Assembly (NCBI GenBank): GCA_902783705.1
Contig: CACZSA010000282.1
Coordinates: 1 to 19,725 of the forward strand
Direction: 5' to 3'
DNA length: 19,725 nucleotides
Source of the DNA: an uncultured Ruminococcus sp.
Lineage (GTDB): Bacteria > Bacillota > Clostridia > Oscillospirales > CAG-272
Both the position numbers and the translations under genes were made by a program. Below the pieces are notes generated by a model. That model was not told where the DNA came from. It did no database searches and saw only the letters and a list, made by a program, of their open reading frames with translations. This document shows, in pieces, positions 1 to 6,157 of the stretch. The number at the start of each line of letters is the position of its first letter. Positions within the stretch are counted from its first letter, which is position 1.

Positions 1-66
1 CATTTTTTTGCGGTTCGTCCCAGCTCGCTTGTGTTTTCCCCCATCGTCCTGTATAATTAGGCTGTC

Positions 67-96
67 ATCATGAAGTAAAAAACTTCATGATTTTTT
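67..96 (+). terminator. Possible intrinsic terminator at the left edge
   Basis: A perfect 10-base-pair, AT-rich stem (67-76 with 82-91, loop of five A) runs straight into a T tract ending at 96. It would end transcription entering from the left of the window. The stem is weak, so efficiency is uncertain. Confidence 0.45.
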
Positions 97-126
97 GAAG
101 TATATATATTGGCCCCGCACTGATAA

Positions 127-279
127 CGCGTTTCAGAATCCTCCGAAAATGGGGAGCTGATTGACCGCGCGCTGAATGGCAAGTGGCTTCCAACAGATGG
201 GCGCGATGGTGCATCGAATGTTATTGCCGGTGTTGCCGTTGTTGAATCCACAGCCAGAGGCGGCAAGCATAAATGGTGA
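127..279 (+). pseudogene. Possible 3' remnant of an unidentified gene
   Basis: An open stretch follows a double stop (TGA TAA at 121-126) and ends at TGA 277-279. Its peptide reads like real protein, with segments such as ENGELIDRALNGKWLPTDG and VAVVESTARGGKHKW, but there is no start codon with a ribosome site. I do not recognise the family. It lies just upstream of a perfect 15-base-pair inverted repeat, in a block of decaying mobile DNA, so a gene fragment is the most I would claim; chance is possible. Confidence 0.2.
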
Positions 280-315
280 TTTTCATCAGATACAGAATAC
301 AAACACAATAGTTGC

Positions 316-352
316 GCAAGAACCGATGAGAAATAAGCTCATCGGTTCTTGC
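316..352. repeat. Perfect 15-bp inverted repeat
   Basis: Bases 316-330 (GCAAGAACCGATGAG) are the exact reverse complement of 338-352, with a 7-base loop. There is no U-rich tail on either side, so it is not a standard intrinsic terminator. It lies between the possible remnant at 127-279 and the transposase fragment. It could be an element end, a protein-binding palindrome or a hairpin terminator without a T tract. Confidence 0.6.
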
Positions 353-417
353 ATTACGATATTTATATCTGTTCTTTTCGTAACCGCCAAACAATCCCGC
401 GTCCTTCCCAAAAGACA

Positions 418-450
418 GCCCCGCCGGCCCAAAGTGAAAACCGGCGGGGC
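418..450 (-). terminator. GC-rich hairpin after the transposase remnant
   Basis: A perfect 10-base-pair stem, GCCCCGCCGG (418-427) with 441-450 and a 13-base loop, lies 18 bases past the transposase fragment's stop codon. On the minus strand it is followed by TGTCTTTT, a modest T tract. It fits an intrinsic terminator for the old transposase gene. Confidence 0.55.
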
Positions 451-467
451 AATCGCGTTTTGCATGA

Positions 468-711
468 TTACCTCGGAAGTACAGCCGTCACGGAAGACTC
501 GGAAAACAGTCTTGTGAGATACTCCCCCGGCGCAATACCGTTTGCACGGGCAGTGGCAATGACCGAATAGAACACCGCACTGGCGCAGGCTCTTATGACC
601 AAAGCGGAGGAAATGCCAGTCGGACTTTCGGCCGAATGTGAACGGACGGATCGCGTTCTCCGCCTGGTTGTTCACGACAGGAATGTTCCCGTCTTCCGGG
701 AAGCGGTACAG
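468..711 (-). pseudogene. IS66-family transposase, C-terminal fragment with frameshift
   Basis: In the first reading frame the peptide contains FPEDGNIPVVNNQAENAIRPF followed by GRK. This matches the DDE-domain end of IS66 transposases, with the N-N-x-A-E-N-A-I-R-P signature around the catalytic glutamate. Near 595-600 the homology moves to another frame, which continues as ASAVFYSVIATARANGIAP and GEYLTRLF, the usual IS66 end, and stops at TAA 468-470. Everything upstream in the transposase is missing: at about 711 the frame changes in homology to a serine recombinase. Both truncation and frameshift show it is dead. The family call is by motif recognition; the junction is placed to within about 10 bases. 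Confidence 0.75.
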
Positions 712-873
712 GTAGCCGTTGTCCACAAATTCGAGGATCTCCGCGTGTCCGGCTTCGGGCAGAGCGGAGGCAAATTCGTGAAGCGTCAGCTTCTGATTCT
801 CGATGTTCATGCTCTCGTATTTCACGTCCTCGATGGACAGCCGGATATAGGGCGCAATCACATAGGCTGACAT
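711..873 (-). pseudogene. Serine recombinase, N-terminal fragment
   Basis: ATG at 871-873 has a strong GAGGAGG site six bases upstream. The first 54 residues contain APYIRLSIEDV and then SMNIENQK and EILEFVDNGY. This is the start of the large serine recombinases common in clostridial mobile elements; the Ser in YIRLS (residue 13) is the expected nucleophile. After VDNGY the normal family continuation (a Ser-Gly-Thr-Asn stretch) is replaced in frame by IS66 transposase sequence, so the recombinase is cut at about 711. The start codon lies inside the 3' end of a second recombinase remnant in another frame, the usual overlap of tandem serine recombinases. Confidence 0.75.
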
Positions 874-1022
874 GGCGTGTCCTCCTCTCCGTATTCGCTG
901 TTGAACGTCCACCGGATATGCAGGCTTTTGTCGGGAGATACGTCGATGCGCTCGATCAGGCGGTCGATCAGTCCTTTTGTCAGGACGGGATTCTTCCGGA
1001 TACAACTGGCCCTTTCTCGGAC
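858..1022 (-). pseudogene. Serine recombinase, C-terminal fragment
   Basis: A frame ending at TGA 858-860 encodes VRERASCIRKNPVLTKGLID, then RLIERIDVSPDKSLHIRW and TFNSEYGEE. This resembles the extreme C-terminus of large serine recombinases, in which an L-T-x-x-L-I-D-x-L-I-x-R-I-x-V segment precedes a charged beta-strand. Upstream of about 1022 the frame is closed by a stop, so only the last ~54 residues survive. The stop overlaps the start of the next recombinase fragment by 16 bases, as in translationally coupled recombinase pairs. This frame is easy to miss because a longer frame covers it. Confidence 0.55.
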
Positions 1023-1306
1023 ACTGAGCATGCCGGGGTGAGATGCGGATCACCTCACCGGGCACGTACTGCCTGTTTCTCTCCGGCATCGCTCATCCGG
1101 TCATTATCTCTCGGTGAATTCAAGGAACAGCCTCGTCGCCTCCCCCTGCATGCCCCGTGCGAATTCCCGGAACAGTACAAAGAAGAGATTCGCACCGCAG
1201 CGGCGTGAGTTTGACCGCTCCGGCCCGCCGAGGTCCGGGAACAGGGAAAAACACGCAGGCAGGACCCGAAAAGTCGGTTTTTTGTCAAAAACGCTGAAAA
1301 TCCCTA
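1023..1306. other. Intergenic stretch without a supportable gene
   Basis: Between the recombinase fragment and the promoter at 1307 I find no gene I can name. On the minus strand one frame ends at TAA after a plausible peptide (FVLFREFARGMQGEA, TRLFLEFTER), perhaps a further scrap of mobile-element coding sequence. No RNA gene or terminator stands out. Confidence 0.4.
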
Positions 1307-1335
1307 TTGATGAACCCGCGCGGATTCTTTATAAT
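1307..1335 (+). promoter_or_regulatory. Sigma-A promoter for the repeat-containing secreted protein
   Basis: TTGATG at 1307-1312 and a perfect TATAAT at 1330-1335 are separated by exactly 17 bases. Transcription would start near 1342, giving a leader of about 60 bases before the ATG at 1402. Confidence 0.8.
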
Positions 1336-1401
1336 GAAAATAAAGACAGTCCGATTGCGCGTTGTTCGGGCTGTCCCAACAACAAACAGGAGGAATCCTT
1401 T

Positions 1402-2472
1402 ATGAGAAAGTTGATTTTAGCGTTTTTCCTCTGCGTCTGCCTGACTGCGGCAGTCTCGATCCATGTATTCGCCGCGGAGACGACCGATCTTCTGAACGGC
1501 GACGTCCTGAGCTATGAATCCGGCGGCACCTGGGACTGGGAGGACGGCACGCTCGTCGCCGCCAATCAGCCGCTCGGCGACACCGGCATCATGTCCGAAA
1601 TCTACGTCGATCCGGGCGACCACGTTGTCCTCGAAGCGACCGGCGTCGTCAACACCGGCAACGCATGGGGCATCATGCTCGCGGAAATCGATCCCTCGGC
1701 TCCGTTCCTGTCCTGGCTCTGCATGAACATGGACCTCAGCCGTCCGTCCACCCGTCTCTTCGGTCCCGGCGTCGGCGATCCGAACGAAGCGGAGCTCCGC
1801 AACCCCAACTTCACCGAAGGCCAGCCCTACACCCTCGCGCTCGAGATCACCGATGAGGGCGAATTCATCTGCTATTTCAACGGCGAGGAATACGGCCGCC
1901 GGATGAACTACAACTGGATCGGCGCGTACGTCGGCCTCATGACCTGGTTCTCTGACGCCACCTTCACCGAATACAAGCTCACCCGCCTCGAACCCGGCGA
2001 AGCGTACAACTTCGAGAAGATCAAAATGGTCATCGAAGAGAAGCCCTACGACGTCCGCACCATCGAGCTCGAGGATACCGTCAACCTCCTCAAGCAGGAC
2101 AAGTTCAAGGCGCAGGCGAACGGCGAATTCAACTGGGAAGGCGATAAGCTCGTCGCTCCGAACGCCAGCCTCGGCGACTGCGCGTACTGCACCGACGTCT
2201 TCGTCGGCCCCGACGATCACGTCTACATCGAAGTGACAGCGAACGTCACCGAAGGACAGGCGTTCGGCATCCTGATGCCCCGCGTCAGCTACAAAGAATC
2301 CTGTGTCAAAACCAAAATACACTCCGGTGAATATTGGGATGACTCCGGAGTCTGGTTCAAGCAGGGGGATTTGGCGGTTACGAACTTATGCCCATCAAAA
2401 AATCCCCTGCCCTTTATTGAGCTGGGGATTTTCCTTTGTTCCCAACATCGTGCCTCAGTCGGTGCTGCTTGA
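1402..2472 (+). CDS. Secreted protein with two lectin-like repeats, truncated
   Basis: The start ATG 1402 has AGGAGG at 1388-1393. The 356-residue product begins with a signal peptide (basic MRKL, hydrophobic core, likely cleavage near residue 25). Residues 27-97 and 226-295 are clear copies of one another, sharing DGxLVAxNxxLGD, a V-x-P-x-DHV strand and GxAxGI. The composition suggests a beta-sandwich of the concanavalin/laminin-G type, which would bind glycans outside the cell; that is inference. The first copy continues to about residue 200, but the second stops matching after residue 295 (near base 2287), and the last ~60 residues are low-quality sequence overlapping the terminator of the opposing gene. 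The gene has probably lost its 3' part in a rearrangement. Codon use up to the break is GC-rich, like glyA. Confidence 0.65.
   Translation: MRKLILAFFLCVCLTAAVSIHVFAAETTDLLNGDVLSYESGGTWDWEDGTLVAANQPLGDTGIMSEIYVDPGDHVVLEATGVVNTGNAWGIMLAEIDPSAPFLSWLCMNMDLSRPSTRLFGPGVGDPNEAELRNPNFTEGQPYTLALEITDEGEFICYFNGEEYGRRMNYNWIGAYVGLMTWFSDATFTEYKLTRLEPGEAYNFEKIKMVIEEKPYDVRTIELEDTVNLLKQDKFKAQANGEFNWEGDKLVAPNASLGDCAYCTDVFVGPDDHVYIEVTANVTEGQAFGILMPRVSYKESCVKTKIHSGEYWDDSGVWFKQGDLAVTNLCPSKNPLPFIELGIFLCSQHRASVGAA
2399..2432 (-). terminator. Intrinsic terminator of the solute-binding protein gene
   Basis: A perfect 9-base-pair stem pairs AAAATCCCC (2399-2407) with GGGGATTTT (2424-2432) around a 16-base loop; on the minus strand it ends in a run of six T. 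It is about 70 bases past the stop of the lipoprotein gene. It also lies inside the C-terminal tail of the convergent frame, showing that this tail is not native coding sequence. Confidence 0.65.
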
Positions 2473-2502
2473 GCAGAGTTGTTTATAGTGTCGCAGCTCT
2501 TC

Positions 2503-3993
2503 TCAGCCGCCGGCGGAATACTCGTCGAATGCCTTGTAGACCTTCTCCATGCTCTTGTCGAAGACTTTGTGGTTCTTCTCATAGTAGGAGGTAATATCCT
2601 TGGAGGATGCTTCAAGAAGATACTGAATCCAGAACACCGGGCCCCATCCGCCGTAGACATAGCCGAAGTCGAAGATGCGGGACTCCATAATCATGTCGAT
2701 CATCGCAATGGATTCGTAGTCCCGCGCTCCCTTATATTTCAGAGCCGTGTCGTAGTATGCGGGGACGGTCTTCTTCCAGCTCTCGGCACAGAGGACCTCG
2801 AGAATCGTGCCGACAAACTCGGGATCCGTGATGCTGCGCACAACGGCAAGTCCCTCGTGTCCGCCGTCCACGGAGGTGTAGTAGGAGGTCTGAGCGGTAT
2901 CCCACTTCGGATAGGGGATGATGCCGTAATCAAATTCCACTTCCCTCAGGGTAGAGGTGGCCTGACCGAAGATGCCGTCCGCGAACAGAGCCTGTCCGGG
3001 CTCGAATACGGTCATGGTCAGGTGATTCTGCTCGAAGAAAACCTGATCCGTCTCGTAGTACATCTGATAGAGCTTCTCCATGACGGAAACCATCTTCTCG
3101 TCGAAATAGGAGATCTCGTAGGTTCCGTCCGGCTGCTGGGTGGCGATCTTCTTGCCGAGCGCCCAAAGATAGGCGTTCGCGGCTGACTTTGTAGAGGTGG
3201 ACAGCGCATAGAGGTCCTCCTTGTCGCGGGATCCGTTCCCGTTCGTGTCGGTGTAAACGCCTGTCGATAGCTCCATTTCCTTATCGATCGTCCAATCTCC
3301 GGCGTACACCAGATCGTACATATCCGGAAGGCCGAAGTTCTGCGCAATCCCCTTATTGTAAAACATGCAGTAGGTCTGCTCCACGGCGGAGAGGGCGAAA
3401 TCCCCGATCCCTATGAAGGTCATCCCTTTATAGGTCAAGTCGTTGACGGTACTGTCAGACCACCACGGTTTGGAGAAATCGATATACGGCAGGTCCGCCA
3501 TATTGTACATGATCTTATCGGTGGCTGCCATACCCAGATAAATGATGTGTCCCGAAATGAGCTGATAGGCATCGTCTCCTGCCAGGACAGAGTTCTTCAC
3601 ATTGCCGGTGATGGAACTCTCCTCGAAAACGGAGGCGGTGATTTCTGTGTTGAACCGATCCATGACAACGGCGTTTCGGGCAAATACGGCGTCGTTCACA
3701 ACATCACCGTTCTGCTCCTCCGTGAGATAGTAATCCTCAAACTGTTCGTCGCCTGCAATACTGAAAGTTTTGCCGCCGAAATCCCTGTCCGGCACGCCGT
3801 CGGGGACGTCTTCGCGGGCCTCAAGAGAATCTTTCTCAGGTTCAGTGGGAGCCTCTTCCGATCCCACAACAGATGGCTGCTGGTTGGATGGATTTGCTTC
3901 CCCGGTTTCTCCGGCGTTCGATTCGGAACAGGAAACCAGTGTGCCGCTGAGCATGATCACAGCCAGAAAGAGGGACAATAACCGTTTTTTCAT
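2503..3993 (-). CDS. ABC transporter solute-binding lipoprotein (family 1-like)
   Basis: ATG at 3991-3993 follows an AAAGGAG site. The 496-residue protein begins with a lipoprotein signal, MKKRLLSLFLAVIMLSGTLV-SC, with the lipobox cysteine at residue 22. An acidic, Pro/Ser-rich linker follows (residues 25-66). The rest has the layout of large clostridial extracellular solute-binding proteins for sugars: an N-terminal lobe with N-D-A-V-F-x-R-N and D-R-F-N, a central D-x-L-S-G-H-like strand, and a Trp/Tyr-rich C-terminal lobe with Y-G-G-W-G-P-V-F. Residues 249-260 (DTNGNGSRDKED) form an EF-hand/dockerin-like calcium loop. It would capture an oligosaccharide at the membrane surface. The permease and ATPase genes are not adjacent, so the ligand is unknown. 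Base use is less GC-rich than in neighbouring host genes. Confidence 0.85.
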   Translation of the reverse strand: MKKRLLSLFLAVIMLSGTLVSCSESNAGETGEANPSNQQPSVVGSEEAPTEPEKDSLEAREDVPDGVPDRDFGGKTFSIAGDEQFEDYYLTEEQNGDVVNDAVFARNAVVMDRFNTEITASVFEESSITGNVKNSVLAGDDAYQLISGHIIYLGMAATDKIMYNMADLPYIDFSKPWWSDSTVNDLTYKGMTFIGIGDFALSAVEQTYCMFYNKGIAQNFGLPDMYDLVYAGDWTIDKEMELSTGVYTDTNGNGSRDKEDLYALSTSTKSAANAYLWALGKKIATQQPDGTYEISYFDEKMVSVMEKLYQMYYETDQVFFEQNHLTMTVFEPGQALFADGIFGQATSTLREVEFDYGIIPYPKWDTAQTSYYTSVDGGHEGLAVVRSITDPEFVGTILEVLCAESWKKTVPAYYDTALKYKGARDYESIAMIDMIMESRIFDFGYVYGGWGPVFWIQYLLEASSKDITSYYEKNHKVFDKSMEKVYKAFDEYSAGG

Positions 3994-4426
3994 AAGGAAC
4001 TCCTTTCATACCTTGATATTTTTTTGTATGGTTTTATCCGTATTCAGCTATATTCAAATGCAGATCTATTCCAGCAGCCGCCTCTCACAAAGCCTGCGGG
4101 ATGTATTTTACGGCAAGCTTGGTGTCTGGAAGGAGAGCCCCATCGGATATTGTTTTCATACTGTCGATTTATTTCTCCCCTGCCTTCAAGACAGAGGAAC
4201 AGATTGTGTTACGATACTTTATTATACTATGATCTGGCAGATCGTGTCAATACCTCTGCCGGGCTTTTTTGCCTGCTGCCCTGTCAACAGCCGCGCTTCT
4301 GTTTCGTTCCCTGGCCGCCGAAACACACCGTTGTCCAGTCTCTATTCGCACAACCACGGATCGCAGGGTGTCCCCAGAGAAAGCCTCCTTCCCGGATCGT
4401 TTTTCCCACTATGGTATATTCTATGT
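3994..4426. other. Intergenic region with the lipoprotein leader
   Basis: About 430 bases without a credible gene. The promoter at 4221-4250 implies a leader of about 220 bases in front of the lipoprotein ATG. The leader contains a 24-codon open frame with a poor ribosome site that I do not call. Bases 4251-4426 are the 3' flank of the DUF6076-like gene; no convincing terminator is visible there. Confidence 0.5.
4221..4250 (-). promoter_or_regulatory. Consensus promoter with internal palindromic operator
   Basis: Read on the minus strand, a perfect TTGACA (4245-4250) and a perfect TATAAT (4221-4226) are 18 bases apart. The spacer carries GATCTGCCAGATC (4231-4243), a 6+6 palindrome around one base. 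A repressor bound there would block RNA polymerase. It most likely drives the solute-binding lipoprotein, which suits a gene induced by its sugar; the regulator is not encoded nearby. Confidence 0.75.
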
Positions 4427-5542
4427 CTATCGTTTTATCTCCTCACAATACTCTCCATATGAAATCAAATCCTGAGCCGCACGGTCGCGGAGTTCTGAGG
4501 CCATTCTTGACCATGCCTCGAATTCCCCGGCCGTCATTTTCTTTTTCATGTATCGGGCATAGTGCGCCTTGTACGCCCGGTTGTATGTCTGCCACACGGG
4601 ATCGGTCCTGCAGCGGTCGTCGTATCGCCGCTTGGAGCCGACGTCCCGGCAGGTTTTTTCCGGTTCATCTTTCAGAGGATTCAGACAATACCGGCTGTAC
4701 CTGCCGCCATCCAACAGGAAATACCGTCCGCACTGCGCGCACTTCGTCGGAAGACGGTTGTGCCGCAGCCCATTCCAGAAATCGTAATACAGAAAAGAAC
4801 GAAGGTCCGCAAACTCGATCTGCTCACAGAAGATCATCTCCCCGTCCGTGTCTTTCTGCGGTCGGTACGAAAAGCTCTGCATCCGGCATTTCATCTTTTG
4901 GAAAGGATACCCCGCCCTTGTCTCGAATTCATCGAACATTTTCGCCAGCATGTGTGTGTCGGGAAAAGCAGAAGCTTGATGAAGCGTTTCGGTGACAAAC
5001 GGCCCGAAGACCTTCTTCACATCCCGGCAAGCGGAGAGAAACCCGAGATATTCTCCGAAGAAATAACGAAGCTCCTCGTTGAACGAGTCTGCAGATTCCG
5101 GCAGATCCGGCTCCGGCCACTCGATCCTTCCGACATCCGGCTCGAAACGCACGATCCTCAATTCTTCCTCATCCGACGAATCTTCAGTCGAGGAATTGTG
5201 TACAAACAGTTCTTCGTATCGGTTGAGCAGATCGGGAAGTGCGTCGTGCCCGCGGACAAAGATCCGGTTATACGGCGGCAGCCGGTCGATGAGTGCATTC
5301 AGCCGATCAAAGATTGCCACCGCCTCCCATACACGGCTGTTATAGCGCCGGACCTGGTCAAACGGCATGTCCGCCTCGATCATCAGATCCTGTAGCAAAA
5401 TTTTCAAATTCCCTATCCCGGGGATGCGCAGGATTTCGTCCGCCTTGTCCAGATACGCTGTCAGGATTTCATTGGCGGCGTATTTTTCACGTCCGTTGAT
5501 GTAGACGTCCGTATTCCAGAAGGATGCTCGGAAAGAAAACAT
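4427..5542 (-). CDS. DUF6076-like protein with C-terminal zinc finger
   Basis: I chose ATG 5540-5542 because CGGAGG lies four bases upstream; the in-frame ATGs at 5585-5587 and 5564-5566 have no ribosome site, and the first is only ~16 bases past the predicted transcription start. The 371-residue product has a mainly helical N-terminal region (about 20-260, with acidic stretch STEDSSDEEE at 118-127). A C-terminal Cys cluster follows (C268, C271, C286, C298; CAQCGRYF, RYSRYC, KTCRD), then a basic helical tail. The cluster resembles DUF6076 proteins and, distantly, CGNR zinc fingers, which suggests nucleic-acid binding. No catalytic motif is visible. It is transcribed divergently from the hairpin-rich leader of the Rep-like gene, from an overlapping promoter. 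Function unknown; the family name is from memory. Confidence 0.7.
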   Translation of the reverse strand: MFSFRASFWNTDVYINGREKYAANEILTAYLDKADEILRIPGIGNLKILLQDLMIEADMPFDQVRRYNSRVWEAVAIFDRLNALIDRLPPYNRIFVRGHDALPDLLNRYEELFVHNSSTEDSSDEEELRIVRFEPDVGRIEWPEPDLPESADSFNEELRYFFGEYLGFLSACRDVKKVFGPFVTETLHQASAFPDTHMLAKMFDEFETRAGYPFQKMKCRMQSFSYRPQKDTDGEMIFCEQIEFADLRSFLYYDFWNGLRHNRLPTKCAQCGRYFLLDGGRYSRYCLNPLKDEPEKTCRDVGSKRRYDDRCRTDPVWQTYNRAYKAHYARYMKKKMTAGEFEAWSRMASELRDRAAQDLISYGEYCEEIKR

Positions 5543-5609
5543 GATGCCTCCGAAAAAATAATTCATGAAAATAGAAGTTATCAGCATTCAAAATAGAGAG
5601 CTTATAATA

Positions 5610-5638
5610 ATTATATCATATCTATTGACTCGGAACAA
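5610..5638 (-). promoter_or_regulatory. Promoter of the DUF6076-like gene
   Basis: On the minus strand TTGTTC (5633-5638) and TATAAT (5610-5615) are 17 bases apart. Transcription would start near 5603, about 60 bases before the chosen start codon. Its -35 box interlocks with the forward promoter at 5625-5653. Confidence 0.7.
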
Positions 5639-5653
5639 GAGGTTTGCTATAAT
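5625..5653 (+). promoter_or_regulatory. Strong forward promoter of the hairpin-rich leader
   Basis: TTGACT (5625-5630) and TATAAT (5648-5653) are exactly 17 bases apart. Transcription would start near 5660 and run through the hairpin-rich region into the Rep-like gene at 6158. The core overlaps the divergent promoter of the DUF6076-like gene, so the two promoters probably compete or are co-regulated. Confidence 0.8.
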
Positions 5654-5659
5654 TTCTCC

Positions 5660-6110
5660 CGCAAGGGACAAGAATATTTTCAGCGCTCATTGAAAATCGA
5701 ACAGTCGACCCGGCCGGGATACGACATTGCCAAGACCGTCTCATGGCAAGCCATGAGCGCGAGCAGTGCGACGCCGTCTTGAAACAGGGGGCAGGAACGA
5801 CCGCCGGGCTGCGGTAAAATCACAAAGAATATCCGAAAGGAAAAGCGCCGTTTTCGGCGCGCAGCCAGAGATGCAATCTCTGTCGAAGGGGTATGGGGAT
5901 GCTGCCCCATCAAGCGAAAATGCAGAACGGAAGACCGGGCAGGGTGAACGTTTTGCGATTTTTGACGGCAAGCGGCATTGCTTGCCCTGCATGTGAGAAA
6001 CCGGACGGGATTTTGAATAATCCCGGATCGGGGCCCCGAATGCATTGCTTGCAAAAAACATGTAATCCTCTCAAAATGTCCCCCATGGCGGACGCGTCGT
6101 CCGGACAGAA
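5660..6110 (+). ncRNA. Candidate structured RNA or leader of the Rep-like gene
   Basis: No coding frame here looks real, yet inverted repeats are packed end to end. In order: 5676-5682/5691-5697; palindrome CCCGGCCGGG 5709-5718; helix 5732-5736/5776-5780 (AAGAC/GTCTT) enclosing CTCATGGC 5740-5747/GCCATGAG 5750-5757; helix GGCTGCG 5807-5813/CGCAGCC 5860-5866 enclosing GCGCCG 5845-5850/CGGCGC 5855-5860; CAGAGAT 5866-5872/ATCTCTG 5876-5882; ATGGGG 5893-5898/CCCCAT 5905-5910; GCAGGG 5939-5944/CCCTGC 5985-5990 competing with GGCAAGC 5967-5973/GCTTGCC 5980-5986; GGGATT 6007-6012/AATCCC 6019-6024; TCGGGGCCCCGA 6028-6039; TGTCC 6077-6081/GGACA 6103-6107 around GGACG/CGTCC. Nested helices with short loops point to RNA folding rather than binding sites alone. 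It starts at a strong promoter. Alternatives are an untranslated leader, a replication origin or an antisense-controlled Rep leader. Confidence 0.55.
6011..6022 (+). repeat. 12-bp direct repeat, copy 1 (possible attachment core)
   Basis: TTTTGAATAATC is found again, exactly, at 9302-9313, about 57 bases past the integrase stop. The copy here lies in the loop and arm of the 6007-6024 hairpin. If it is an attachment core, the element would be about 3.3 kb and hold only the Rep-like gene, xis and int. A chance match is not excluded. Confidence 0.3.
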
Positions 6111-6157
6111 AGAAGAAGCCATGAGTGCAAAATCACTTGAAAAGAGAAAGGAATACG

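Noticed and set aside
4075..4150. 24-codon open frame in the lipoprotein leader (minus strand)
   Set aside because: Poor ribosome site and no regulatory codon run; likely chance.
5767..5790. GTGCGACGCC start of a possible group II intron
   Set aside because: The 5' GTGCG alone is not enough; no domain V hairpin and no reverse transcriptase gene are present.
5931..5950. Resemblance to RNase P RNA (GGGCAGGGTG)
   Set aside because: The other universally conserved RNase P segments are missing from the region.
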